From contig NZ_JADBEM010000001.1 in NCBI RefSeq assembly GCF_014873875.1, positions 6,634,001-6,698,000 on the forward strand: a stretch of 64,000 bases of DNA. Direction: 5' to 3'. Both the position numbers and the translations under genes were made by a program. This stretch comes from Actinopolymorpha pittospori. Lineage in GTDB: Bacteria; Actinomycetota; Actinomycetes; Propionibacteriales; Actinopolymorphaceae. A model generated the notes under the pieces. The model saw nothing but the letters and a program-made list of their open reading frames with translations, searched no databases and had not been told where the DNA came from. Of the stretch, positions 27,492 through 36,898 are shown piece by piece (position 1 is the first letter of the stretch; every line of letters starts with the position of its first letter).

Positions 27492-29096
27492 GTGAATGTG
27501 AGTGCGGTGAGGACGGGCACATCACTCGGGCGCTACCGCCTCGAGGAGCTCCTGAGCCGCGGCGGCATGGGCGAAGTGTGGCGGGGCTACGACACCACCC
27601 TCGGCCGGCCGGTCGCGGTGAAGGTGTTGCACGCCGGCGTGAGCGACCCCGACGACCGGGAGCGCTTCCTTCGGGAGGCCCGCGCCGCGGCCCAGCTGAG
27701 TCACCGTCACGTGGTCGCGGTCTTCGACGTGGGGGAGTGGTCGGGCCGGCCGTTCCTCGTGATGGAGCTACTGGACGGTCGTACTCTCGCCGCCGAACTC
27801 ACCCAGCGCGGCCCGCTGCCGGTCGACGAGGTACGCGACCTCGGCGCCCAGACCGCGGCCGCCCTGCAGGCCGCCCACGGGGCCGGCGTCGTCCACCGGG
27901 ACATCAAGCCGAGCAACCTGATGCGCTCCCTGGACGGCACGCTCAAGGTCGTCGACTTCGGCATCGCGAGGGTGCTCGACGAGGCCTCCACCCGGCTCAC
28001 CCGCACGGGCACCGTGGTGGGCACCGCCGCCTATCTCGCGCCGGAGCAGGCGCGGGGTCACATCGCGGACGCTCGCAGTGACCTCTACGCGCTCGGATGC
28101 GTGCTCTACCAGCTGCTTTGCGGGCGGACGCCGTTCGTGGGTGGGTCGACCGAGGTCGTCTACGCCCACCTGCACACCGAGCCGACCCCGCCGTCACGGT
28201 TGCGCTCCGACGTCCCACCCGACCTGGACCACCTGATCCTGAGCCTGCTGGCGAAGGAGCCCACCGAGCGTCCGGTCGACGCCGCCCGGGTGCAGTCGAT
28301 CCTGCTCGGCCGGGCCGAGGCCGACACCGACGAGCACGCCGTTCCCCAGGACGATCCGGGCGCGCCGACCATGGTCCATCCGATGGTGGTCGCTGTGCCG
28401 AACACCGAGAACCCGGCCTCCGACGCGACGCGGACGATGGCCGTGGCCGCGGACCCGGGCGGCGATCCGCCACGGACCCGCGCCGCGGGCACGCGGCCCC
28501 GGAGGAAGGTGGGGGCGGCGGTGACCCTCGTGATCGCCTCCCTCGTCGCCGTCGCATTGCTGGGCGGGGCCGTGTGGGCCTGGCGTTCCGCGAACCCCCT
28601 GGGTGGGCGACCCGTCGCCAACGACGCGACGAGCAACCCCACGCCCTCGGCCACGCCGAGTGAGCCGAAGACCACCCCGAGCAGTACGCCGACACCTCCG
28701 CGACAGACGACATCAACTGCCTCCGACTCCGACCCGCTGGCGATCGGCTCGCCGGCGTGGCTGAACCGGCTGGACACGACCCTCGCCCTGCTCGCCTCGA
28801 CCGGACGGATCGCGCCGGACCTGGCCGACAACCTGCGCGACACGATCGACGACGCCCGCTCGGCCTACGCCAAGGGCGACTCCGGTCGGGCGCGGGACAA
28901 GATCGAGGATCTGCGCAAGGACCTCTCGAACGCGTTCCAGGACCGCGAGCTCCCCACATCGGGCCAGCTCATGAACCTGCTGGGTTCCGGCTGGCTTGAC
29001 GAGCAGTCCGTGGAGCGGGTACGCGACAACAGCAACCGCGACGATCACGGCAAGGACCGGGGAGACAACCGTCACCGGGACAACGGGGACAACTGA
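27492..29096 (+). CDS. Transmembrane serine/threonine protein kinase (PknB type)
   Basis: The 534-aa protein has a complete Hanks kinase domain (about residues 14-275): SRGGMGEVWRG, VAVKVL, HRDIKPSNL, VVDFGIAR and YLAPEQA. A single transmembrane helix (about 340-363) and an extracellular Pro/Thr/Ser-rich linker follow, then a C-terminal helical segment (about 415-500) and a Asp/Arg/Asn/His-rich end. There are no PASTA repeats; the outer part resembles no sensor I know. GTG 27492 follows GAGG. The flavin/F420-type gene starts 3 bp after its stop, so they are probably cotranscribed. Confidence 0.9.
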   Translation: MNVSAVRTGTSLGRYRLEELLSRGGMGEVWRGYDTTLGRPVAVKVLHAGVSDPDDRERFLREARAAAQLSHRHVVAVFDVGEWSGRPFLVMELLDGRTLAAELTQRGPLPVDEVRDLGAQTAAALQAAHGAGVVHRDIKPSNLMRSLDGTLKVVDFGIARVLDEASTRLTRTGTVVGTAAYLAPEQARGHIADARSDLYALGCVLYQLLCGRTPFVGGSTEVVYAHLHTEPTPPSRLRSDVPPDLDHLILSLLAKEPTERPVDAARVQSILLGRAEADTDEHAVPQDDPGAPTMVHPMVVAVPNTENPASDATRTMAVAADPGGDPPRTRAAGTRPRRKVGAAVTLVIASLVAVALLGGAVWAWRSANPLGGRPVANDATSNPTPSATPSEPKTTPSSTPTPPRQTTSTASDSDPLAIGSPAWLNRLDTTLALLASTGRIAPDLADNLRDTIDDARSAYAKGDSGRARDKIEDLRKDLSNAFQDRELPTSGQLMNLLGSGWLDEQSVERVRDNSNRDDHGKDRGDNRHRDNGDN

Positions 29097-29099
29097 TCC

Positions 29100-29570
29100 G
29101 TGTCGAGCGAACCCCTGCCCCAGGTTCCCCGCAGCGCCCGACAACGCAAGCACGACATCCTCCAGCGTCTGGAGCGCGAGGAGGACGTCTGGGTCTCCTC
29201 CGCGGACGAGAGGGGCAACGCCTTCCTCGCTCCACTGTCGTTCGTGTGGGACGGGACGACGCTGACCATGGCGGCGCCCGAGACCAACCTCACCGCGCGC
29301 AACGTGCGTGCCGCGGGGCAGGTCCGGATGAGTCTGCCCGCCACCCGCGACGTCGTGCTCATCCACGGCCTGGTCGACGCCTTCAGCGAGGAGACCGTTC
29401 CGGTGGGGGTCGCCGACCGGTTCGCCGCTCGGCTCGGGTGGGATCCGCGCAAGATCGACGGCGTGGCGTACGTCTACCTGCGGGTCACGCCCCGCCGGAT
29501 CCAGGCCTGGCGAGGTCAGGGGGAGGCGTCCGGCCGCACCGTGCTGCGGGACGGTCGTTGGGTCGTCTAG
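29100..29570 (+). CDS. Pyridoxamine 5'-phosphate oxidase / F420-dependent oxidoreductase family protein
   Basis: The 156-aa product has the split-barrel flavin-binding pattern: a helical start, DVWVSSADERGNAFLAPLSF, a middle beta segment TLTMAAPETNLTARNVRAAGQVRMSL and VYLRVTPRRIQAW. Members bind FMN or F420 and reduce diverse substrates. It starts with GTG 3 bp after the kinase gene. The exact cofactor is not evident. Confidence 0.78.
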   Translation: MSSEPLPQVPRSARQRKHDILQRLEREEDVWVSSADERGNAFLAPLSFVWDGTTLTMAAPETNLTARNVRAAGQVRMSLPATRDVVLIHGLVDAFSEETVPVGVADRFAARLGWDPRKIDGVAYVYLRVTPRRIQAWRGQGEASGRTVLRDGRWVV

Positions 29571-29613
29571 TCGGCACGCCGGACGCTTCTCTTGCGTCGG
29601 TGCCGCCGCGTCG

Positions 29614-29682
29614 GTATGCGTGACGTCGCGCGGGTCAGTGTGCGTGACCTCGCCCGGGACGGTGTGCGTGTGCGATGTCACG
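29614..29682 (+). repeat. Imperfect 24-bp tandem repeats
   Basis: Units GTATGCGTGACGTCGCGCGG.. (29614), GTGTGCGTGACCTCGCCCGG.. (29638) and a degenerate GTGTGCGTGTGCGATGTC (29662) follow one another in the 184-bp gap before the creatininase gene. No function is evident. Confidence 0.6.
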
Positions 29683-29754
29683 GTGTGGTCGTGTCAGGCT
29701 TGGGCGACGGAGCGGCACCGTACGTCGTACGCGGCGTGGCGAGAGAGGACTGAC

Positions 29755-30492
29755 ATGAGCGTTGTTCGGTGGCAGGCTCAGACCCGGGAGCAGCTCAGCG
29801 CGCTGCTCCCCGAGGCGGTCGTCGTCCTCCCGATCGGGGCGACCGAACAGCACGGGCCACACCTCGCGACCGGAACGGACGCGTTGCTCGCGGAGACCGC
29901 GGCCACCAGGGCGGCGGAGATGGCCGCGGCGTCCGCGACGCGAACGTTCGTTCTCGCCCCGACGCTCCCGATCGGGGCGTCCGATCACCATCTGCCGTTC
30001 GGCGGGACCATCTCGCTGCGACCGGAGACGCTGCTCGCGCTGCTTCTCGACGTCGCCCGCTCCGTCGCCGATTGCGGCGGGCGTCGGCTCGTGATCGTCA
30101 ACGGGCACGGCGGCAACCGGGGAATCTGCTCGGCTGCCGCCGCGGCGGCGTCGGTCCGATCGCCCATCACCGTCGCTTATCTGGACTACTGGGACGCGGC
30201 CGCCGGAGCCGACCTCGGGGCGACACCCCTGCCCGGGCACGCGGGCGGCTTCGAGACCTCGCTGGTGCTCGCCGTCGATCCGACCCTTGTCCAGGAACGT
30301 ACGCCGCGGGGAGCTGTCCCCGTCGTTCCGAGTGTTCCCGGGGTGGAGATCCAGCGCCAGGCATCATGGCACGAACAGAAGGGCTTCACCGACGAGCCGG
30401 CGAACGCCGATGCCCAGCAGGGCAAGGAATGGCTCGATCATCTGGTGAGTACGCTCGCGGGCCAGCTCGTCGCCTTGGCGGCTGCGCTGTAG
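29755..30492 (+). CDS. Creatininase family amidohydrolase
   Basis: The 245-aa protein has the metal-site motifs of the creatininase/MftE superfamily: GATEQHGPHLATGTD (Glu, His, Asp ligands, about residues 25-40), NGHGGNRG and GHAGGFETS with the second His/Glu. Members are Zn/Mn cyclic amidases, including creatinine, riboflavin-pathway FAPy and mycofactocin peptide hydrolases. No mycofactocin genes are near, so the substrate is open. ATG 29755 is preceded by GAGAGAGG. Confidence 0.82.
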   Translation: MSVVRWQAQTREQLSALLPEAVVVLPIGATEQHGPHLATGTDALLAETAATRAAEMAAASATRTFVLAPTLPIGASDHHLPFGGTISLRPETLLALLLDVARSVADCGGRRLVIVNGHGGNRGICSAAAAAASVRSPITVAYLDYWDAAAGADLGATPLPGHAGGFETSLVLAVDPTLVQERTPRGAVPVVPSVPGVEIQRQASWHEQKGFTDEPANADAQQGKEWLDHLVSTLAGQLVALAAAL

Positions 30493-30737
30493 GAGCGCTT
30501 CGGTGGCGAACATCTCTGGGTCGTCGACCGCGTTGTCAATACATTGTTGACGGCGCTTCGTGGCGCGGCGAACGACCGCGGTCACGACCGGCGAGGTGGG
30601 GGTCGTCTAGTCCGGCTCGAGGTTGCATTATCACGGTCAACCGACAGGTGGGCGGTTGCTCATGGCGGGCTGTTTCGCCTTGTGGATAAGGGGTTTCTGG
30701 TTCGCTTTGGGTCTTCGTCGCCGGTAGGATCGGGCGT

Positions 30738-32136
30738 ATGGGCGAGTCTGGTGGTGTGTCGGTGCGGGTGTCTCCGTTGCCTGCGGGGTTCGCTGAGATG
30801 CTGCCGGGTCCTGGGTTGTTGTCGGTTTTGTTGGCGGTGTCGCGGGGGGACTGTAACGGGGTTGAGTTGGAGGAGTTGGTTCGTGCGCGGCGGCGGTTGA
30901 TCAGTTGGTTGGAGGAGGGGTGTCTGGGTGAGGTGGTGGAGTTGGCGCACACCCCGCCGGGTCTGATCGACGACCCCGCGGTGCGGATGGAGTCGTTGGA
31001 TCCGCACACGCCCGCGGTGTTGGAGCCGTTGTTGGGGTGGACTGCTTATCACGCTGACTGGTACGCGGCCCTGGCTCTGATCCTGTCCGAGTTGCCGCGG
31101 ACGCGGGCTGCTCTTGATCGATGGTGCCGCCGACCTTGCCGTTCGGGGAGTGCCGGCTGATCAGGCGGCGGAGGCGTTCGGCTATGTGGATGCGATCGCC
31201 CGCACCATGAAACAGGCAGGCGACCTGCGCCGGCTCGGCCAGCTTCGCGCCGACATCGCCACCAGCTTGCTGTCGGGTCGCACCCACATCCACAACCCCG
31301 ACCCCCACGACACCGGCAACCCGCGTAACGGTGACGCTGACGGCCGCGACGACGGTGACGGCGGCAGGGCTGCTGGCGAGTCGAGTGATCAGGCTCGCCG
31401 TGGTGTGGTGAAGGTTCCCGCGCCTCGTGCACCGCAACCAGCCACACCCACAATCGCCGCAGCCACGGCCAGTGCCGCTGAACCCGCAGACGATCCGACC
31501 ACCGCCGATGCAGCCGCGAGTGCCGGTCGGGGGAGTGGTGCGCCCAGGGTGGGGGTGCGGGCCCGGATCCAGCTAAACGTTCCGCTCACCACGCTGATGG
31601 GACTGTCGCAGCGGCCCGGTGAACTCGGCGGGTTCGGACCGATCGTCACCGAGGTCGCCCGCCGACTGACCCTCAACCAGCTCACCAACCCCGATGCCCG
31701 CTACACCGTCGGGGTCACCCATCCGATCACCGGGCAACTACTGCACCTGCACCCGCTCCCGCAACGGTTCCTGCGCGGACTACAAGCAGAACTCGTGCAC
31801 GCCCTCAACCAACGCTGCATCTGGCCCACCTGTCGAAGACCCGCCCCCACCTGCGACCTCGACCACAACACCCCCCACGCGGACGGCGGACCCACCACAC
31901 CCACGAACACCGCACCCCTATGCCCCCACCACCACACAGCCAAAACCGAATCAGCCTGGACCCTCCACCAGACAACACCCGGCCACTACAGACTCACCAA
32001 CCCACACGGCAGACACCACCACACCCACCCACCCACCCACCCACCCAACCTCACCGACCCCGCACCACCACCCCAACTACCCACACCCACCTACACCGCG
32101 GCCAACAACGACGACACAGACGCGCCGCCGTTCTGA
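30738..32136 (+). pseudogene. DUF222/HNH endonuclease (13E12 repeat family), internally deleted and frameshifted
   Basis: The N-terminal frame (30738-31160) encodes the DUF222 start through LPRTRAAL. A second frame (31114-32136) resumes with DQAAEAFGYVDAIARTMKQAGD..LRADI and ends in an HNH nuclease domain (CIWPTCRR..CDLDHN..NTAPLCPHHH). The stretch that normally lies between them, roughly 100 residues, is missing and the frame changes at about 31114. These genes are abundant repeats in actinobacteria, with unproven mobility. The Thr/Pro/His-rich tail (near 32020) is a CCAC-type run. Upstream TTGTGGATAAGG resembles sequences flanking other members. Confidence 0.82.
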
Positions 32137-32264
32137 GAAGCACGCCGCCGCGTCGAAGCTAGGGGCCGAGCAGCGTGGCCATGTCACTGCCGGGGGGTTC
32201 GGGAGTGGGCGCGACACATCGCGAGGGCAGCCGGCCCGGCTCACGGACCGGCTGACGCATCGGC

Positions 32265-33227
32265 TCAGGGACGGCGATACACGCGGACGTAGTCCACGTC
32301 GAAGCTGTTCGGAAACACCGTGGTGGCGTCGGGCGGCCCGCCGCGGTCGGCGTTCATCCAGACCCCGCTGTTGAGGATGACGTACATCGGCTTGTCCGGC
32401 ACGAAGGAGCCCTCGAAGGTACGGGTCGGGCGACCGTCGATGTAGAAGACGGCGCGGCCGGGTTCCCAGCGCAGAGCGTAGGTGTGCCAACCGGTGGTGG
32501 GCGCGGGATCGTAGGTCCAGTTGCTGGACCAGCGGACGTTCGGCCAGGAACCCGTCGCGATGCCCTGGTGCATTCCGTCGATGCCGCCGAACCACTCCGC
32601 TACATCGAACTCCGGCGGCCAACTGCGATCCTGCGGGACCAGCCAGAACGCCGGCCACAGCCCACGTCCAGCGGGATACCTCGCGCAGATCTCCCAGTAC
32701 CCGTAGGCCTGCGAGAACTTGTCGTGGGACGACATGAACCCTTCGGAGTACGCGTACGTGCCGGGCGGGTCGTCGCCAACCACCGGCTCGTCGTCGGCGA
32801 TCAGATGGAGGCGCCCGTTCTGGATGACGATGTTGGAGTCGAGCGCGTAGCTGCCGTAGGAACTGTTGTGATAGTGGCCGCCTGCTCGACCGGGGAAGTC
32901 CATGACGGTGTTCCACTTGGCGCGGTCGAGCGTCGAACCGGTGAACTCGTCCTGCCAGGCGAGCTGCCAGCGAGGCTCGGGCGGCTTGGTACGGGCACAG
33001 GCACGTGGGTCGTCCGGATCGGCGGCGTTGGCGGCACCGGCAGCGGCAGCGGCACCGGCACCGGCAGCGGAGGACCCGGTGCCGTCAGCGGATGCCGCGG
33101 CGGTTCGCCCCGGCTCGGCTGCCGTCGCGGTCCGCGGGCTGACAGCGGCAGTGGTGAGCGCGCCGAGCGTGAGGCACGCGGCCGCGGCGGCGAGAAGAGG
33201 GGTACGTCTGACAAGTCGGCGGGACAT
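32265..33227 (-). CDS. Secreted glycoside hydrolase family 16 protein
   Basis: The 320-aa product has a twin-Arg-like start (MSRRLVRRTPLL) with a signal peptide to about residue 35, then an Ala/Gly linker. A GH16 jelly-roll follows from WQLAWQDEFTGSTLDRAKWN to the C-terminal FDVDYVRVYRR. The catalytic motif is PEFDVAEWFG, matching ExDxxE. GH16 enzymes cleave beta-1,3 or beta-1,4 glucans, agarose or xyloglucan; the specificity cannot be read here. ATG 33227 is preceded by AGGAGG. Confidence 0.88.
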   Translation of the reverse strand: MSRRLVRRTPLLAAAAACLTLGALTTAAVSPRTATAAEPGRTAAASADGTGSSAAGAGAAAAAGAANAADPDDPRACARTKPPEPRWQLAWQDEFTGSTLDRAKWNTVMDFPGRAGGHYHNSSYGSYALDSNIVIQNGRLHLIADDEPVVGDDPPGTYAYSEGFMSSHDKFSQAYGYWEICARYPAGRGLWPAFWLVPQDRSWPPEFDVAEWFGGIDGMHQGIATGSWPNVRWSSNWTYDPAPTTGWHTYALRWEPGRAVFYIDGRPTRTFEGSFVPDKPMYVILNSGVWMNADRGGPPDATTVFPNSFDVDYVRVYRRP

Positions 33228-33397
33228 CGTCGACCTCCTGGGAGTTGCGCCGAGTGAAGTCGGGCGGCGGGCGTTCGTCAACGGGTCTGACCGGCTCCGG
33301 TTACATCCCGATTTAGGCCTGATCCAGCGGCGATCATGGGTTTGCGTGGGTGGCGCCCGGGCAGGCTGCCCAGCGTGTGACGACGACGGGAGCGTTC

Positions 33398-35794
33398 ATG
33401 ACCGCCGGCACCGCCGAGACGACCACCCTGTCCAGCTCCGAGCTCGCCCTGATCGACGCCTACTGGCGCGCCGCCAACTACCTGTCGGTCGGTCAGATCT
33501 ATCTCCTCGACAACCCGCTGTTGCGCCGGCCGCTGGAGCCGTCGGACATCAAACCGAGGCTGCTCGGGCACTGGGGCACTACACCGGGCCTGAACCTCGT
33601 CTACGCCCACATGAACCGCTTGATCCGGGCCCGCGACGTCTCGGCCATCTTCGTCGCGGGTCCTGGACACGGTGGGCCGGGCGTGGTGGCCAACACCTAT
33701 CTCGAGGGCACCTACAGCGAGGTCTACCCGCGGGTCGGCAGGGACACCGAAGGTCTGCGTCGGCTGTTCCGGCAGTTCTCCTTCCCGGGCGGGATACCGA
33801 GCCATGTCGCCCCGGAGACTCCCGGGTCGATCCATGAGGGCGGCGAGCTGGGCTACTCGATGCTGCACGCGTACGGGGCGGCTTTCGACAACCCCGACCT
33901 GCTGGTGTGCTGTGTCGTCGGCGACGGCGAGGCGGAGACCGGGCCGCTCGCGGCGAGCTGGCATTCGAACAAGTTCCTCGACCCCGCGCGTGACGGGGCG
34001 GTCCTGCCGGTACTCCACCTGAACGGCTACAAGATCGCGAACCCGACGGTGCTGGCCCGGATCCCGGAGCGGGAGTTGCTCCTCCTGCTCGAGGGCTCCG
34101 GTTACACCCCGTACGTCGTGGCCGGCGACGAGCCGGCCGAGGTGCACCAGGAGTTCGCGCGGGCGTTGGAGTCGGCGTACGACGAGATCCGCGCCATCCA
34201 GTTGAGGGCCCGGGAACGCGGAGCGGTTGGTCCGGTGAGCTGGCCGATGATCGTCCTGCGTACGCCGAAAGGATGGACGGGTCCCCGCGAGGTCGACGGG
34301 CGTCGGGTGGAGGGGACCTTCCGGGCGCACCAGGTCCCGCTGAGCGAGGTCCGCACCAACCCCGCGCACCTGGAACAGCTCCGGGACTGGATGCTGAGCT
34401 ACCAGCCGGAGGAACTCTTCGACGCCGACGGCCGCCTGCGCCCGCAGGTGGCCGCGCTCGCGCCGTCCGGTGAACGCCGGATGAGTGCGAACCCGCACGC
34501 GAACGGCGGCGTCCTGATGCGTCCGCTGGACCTGCCCGACTTCCGCGACTACGAAGTCGACGTCCCGGCGCCCGGTGCCACGAGCGGCGAGCCGACGCAC
34601 GTGCTCGGCACCTGGCTGCGCGACGTGATCCGCGCCAACCCGACGAACTTCCGGCTCTTCGGTCCGGACGAGACCGCCTCCAACCGGCTGTCGGCGGTGT
34701 TCGAGGCGACGGACCGGGCCTGGGACGCCGAACGCCTCCCCGGTGACGACCACCTCGCCCCCGACGGTCGGGTGATGGAGGTCCTGTCCGAACATCTGTG
34801 CCAGGGCTGGCTGGAGGGCTATCTCCTCACCGGCCGGCACGGCCTGTTCAACTGTTACGAGGCGTTCATCCACATCGTCGACTCGATGTTCAACCAGCAC
34901 GCCAAGTGGTTGAAGGTCACTCGGCAGATCCCCTGGCGGGCGCCGATCGCCTCGCTCAACTACCTGCTGTCCTCCCACGTGTGGCGGCAGGACCACAACG
35001 GCTTCTCCCACCAGGACCCCGGTTTCCTCGACCTGGTGGTCAACAAGAAGGCCGAGATCATCCGGGTGTACCTGCCCCCGGACACCAACACCCTGCTCTC
35101 GGTCGCGGACCACTGCCTGCGCAGCCGGGACTACATCAACGTCGTCGTCGCGGGCAAGAACCCCCAGCCGAACTGGCTGTCGATGCGGGAGGCCATCGCG
35201 CACTGCACCCGTGGGATCGGCGTCTGGGAGTGGGCGAGCAACGACCAGGGAGCGGAGCCAGACGTCGTACTCGCGTGTGCGGGAGACGTCCCGACCATGG
35301 AGACGTTGGCCGCGGTCGACCTGCTCCGCCAGCACCTGCCCGAGGTCCGGGTCCGGGTCGTCAACGTCGTCGACCTGATGCGCCTGCAGTCCGACACCGA
35401 GCATCCACACGGCCTGCCCGAGCGGGAGTTCGACGCGCTCTTCACGGTCGACCGGCCCGTCGTGTTCGCGTTTCACGGCTATCCGCCGCTCGTCCACCGG
35501 CTCACGTACCGCCGGACCAACCACGCCAACTTCCACGTGCGTGGTTACCTGGAGGAGGGCACCACGACGACGCCGTTCGACATGGTGATGTTGAACGACC
35601 TGGACCGCTTCCACCTCGTCATGGACGTGATCGATCGGGTGCCGGGACTCGCGGTGCGTTCGGCGGCGCTGCGGCAGCGCATGGTGGACGCTCGGCTGGC
35701 GGCCCGGCTCCACACCAGGGAGTACGGCGAGGACCCGCCGGAGATCCGGGACTGGACCTGGCCGGGTGTCGGACATGCGGAGGTGGACGACTGA
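33398..35794 (+). CDS. xfp: Phosphoketolase (xylulose-5-phosphate/fructose-6-phosphate)
   Basis: Xfp is a TPP enzyme that splits xylulose-5-P or fructose-6-P with phosphate into acetyl-phosphate plus a triose or tetrose phosphate. The 798-aa protein is full length, with GHWGTTPGLNLVYAH, GPGHGGPG, PSHVAPETPGSIHEGGELGYSL-like, GDGEAETGP (TPP motif) and HDHNGFSHQDPG-like QDHNGFSHQDPG. It runs straight into ackA (stop and start share one base), so acetyl-P is passed to acetate and ATP. Confidence 0.95.
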   Translation: MTAGTAETTTLSSSELALIDAYWRAANYLSVGQIYLLDNPLLRRPLEPSDIKPRLLGHWGTTPGLNLVYAHMNRLIRARDVSAIFVAGPGHGGPGVVANTYLEGTYSEVYPRVGRDTEGLRRLFRQFSFPGGIPSHVAPETPGSIHEGGELGYSMLHAYGAAFDNPDLLVCCVVGDGEAETGPLAASWHSNKFLDPARDGAVLPVLHLNGYKIANPTVLARIPERELLLLLEGSGYTPYVVAGDEPAEVHQEFARALESAYDEIRAIQLRARERGAVGPVSWPMIVLRTPKGWTGPREVDGRRVEGTFRAHQVPLSEVRTNPAHLEQLRDWMLSYQPEELFDADGRLRPQVAALAPSGERRMSANPHANGGVLMRPLDLPDFRDYEVDVPAPGATSGEPTHVLGTWLRDVIRANPTNFRLFGPDETASNRLSAVFEATDRAWDAERLPGDDHLAPDGRVMEVLSEHLCQGWLEGYLLTGRHGLFNCYEAFIHIVDSMFNQHAKWLKVTRQIPWRAPIASLNYLLSSHVWRQDHNGFSHQDPGFLDLVVNKKAEIIRVYLPPDTNTLLSVADHCLRSRDYINVVVAGKNPQPNWLSMREAIAHCTRGIGVWEWASNDQGAEPDVVLACAGDVPTMETLAAVDLLRQHLPEVRVRVVNVVDLMRLQSDTEHPHGLPEREFDALFTVDRPVVFAFHGYPPLVHRLTYRRTNHANFHVRGYLEEGTTTTPFDMVMLNDLDRFHLVMDVIDRVPGLAVRSAALRQRMVDARLAARLHTREYGEDPPEIRDWTWPGVGHAEVDD

Positions 35795-36894
35795 TGCGAA
35801 TCCTCGTGGTCAACGCTGGGTCGACGACCCTGAAGCTGTCGTTGCTGGACGACGACAAGGTCCTCGCGAGCCGGCAGGTCGAGGTCTCCGACGCGGAGTC
35901 CGGACAGCGGGCGTTGGAAGAGGCGCTGGAGGAACTCCAGACTCCGGAGGCGGTGGGCCACCGGGTCGTGCACGGTGGCCCCGCCTACACCCACGCGGTC
36001 AGGATCGACCAGGGAGTTCGGGACCGACTGGAGGAGTACGTCGGCCTCGCCCCGCTGCACCAGCCGGCGGCGCTCGCGGGCATCGACCTGGTGTCCCGGG
36101 CGCTGCCGGACGTGCCTGTCGTCGCGTGCTTCGACACGGCGTTCCACGCCACCATGCCACCGGCGGCGTCGACGTACGCCGTTCCGGCGGAGTGGCGCGA
36201 GGAGTACGGCCTGCGGAAGTACGGCTTCCACGGACTGTCCCACGCCTACGCCGCGCGGCGGGCCGCGGAGATGGTGGGCCGCCCGATCGAGGAGTTGCGG
36301 ACGGTCGTCTGCCACCTGGGCGCGGGCGCCTCGGTGACCGCCGTCCGGGCCGGCCGCAGCGTCGACACCACCATGGGGTTCACCCCGCTCGCCGGTCTCG
36401 TGATGGCGAGCCGGTCCGGGGACGTCGACCCGGGTCTCCTGGTGTGGCTGCTGCGCAACCGCGTCGTCGACGCGGAGGAACTCGACACCGCCCTCGAACG
36501 CCACAGCGGACTGGTCGGCCTGGCCGGCACGGGCGACATGCGGATCGTCCTGGACGACGCCGCCGCGGGCGACCCACGGGCCCGGCTCGCCGTCGAGGTC
36601 TACCTGCACCGGCTGCGCGCGCAGATCGCCGCCATGACCGCCAGCCTCGGTGGTCTCGACGTCCTCGCCTTCACCGGTGGTGTGGGTGAGCACGCGGCAC
36701 CGATCCGCGACGGGGCGGTGCGCGGACTCGGCTACCTCGGCATCGAGGTGGACCCCGACCGCAACGCCGAGGCGGACGGGGACACCGACATCAGTGCCCT
36801 GGCCTGCGCCGTACGGACCCTCGTGGTCACCGCCCGGGAGGACCTCGAGATCGCCGCGGAGGTACGCCGGGTGTGTGCCCCCGAGGACCGGTGA
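35794..36894 (+). CDS. ackA: Acetate kinase
   Basis: AckA converts acetyl-P and ADP to acetate and ATP. The 366-aa protein shows VNAGSTTLKLSL, GHRVVHGG, FDTAFHATMP, YGFHGLSHAYAA and FTGGVGEHAAPIR. The family usually has NAGSSSLK and ENSA..R at these sites; the relaxed forms (STTLK, EHAAPIR) are typical of actinobacterial copies. Its start overlaps the xfp stop by one base, so it is translationally coupled. Confidence 0.92.
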   Translation: MRILVVNAGSTTLKLSLLDDDKVLASRQVEVSDAESGQRALEEALEELQTPEAVGHRVVHGGPAYTHAVRIDQGVRDRLEEYVGLAPLHQPAALAGIDLVSRALPDVPVVACFDTAFHATMPPAASTYAVPAEWREEYGLRKYGFHGLSHAYAARRAAEMVGRPIEELRTVVCHLGAGASVTAVRAGRSVDTTMGFTPLAGLVMASRSGDVDPGLLVWLLRNRVVDAEELDTALERHSGLVGLAGTGDMRIVLDDAAAGDPRARLAVEVYLHRLRAQIAAMTASLGGLDVLAFTGGVGEHAAPIRDGAVRGLGYLGIEVDPDRNAEADGDTDISALACAVRTLVVTAREDLEIAAEVRRVCAPEDR

Positions 36895-36898
36895 CCGC

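Noticed and set aside
30364..30585. Minus-strand frame over the creatininase 3' end that looks like a small helical regulator
   Set aside because: Antisense to a conserved gene and no clear family; no start signals.
31990..32050. CCAC-rich short repeats considered as a CRISPR or satellite
   Set aside because: The ACCC/CCAC run encodes the His/Pro/Thr tail of the 13E12 protein; there are no spacers or regular units.
33278..35776. 832-codon minus-strand frame opposite xfp
   Set aside because: Shadow of a highly conserved phosphoketolase; no domain and no ribosome site.
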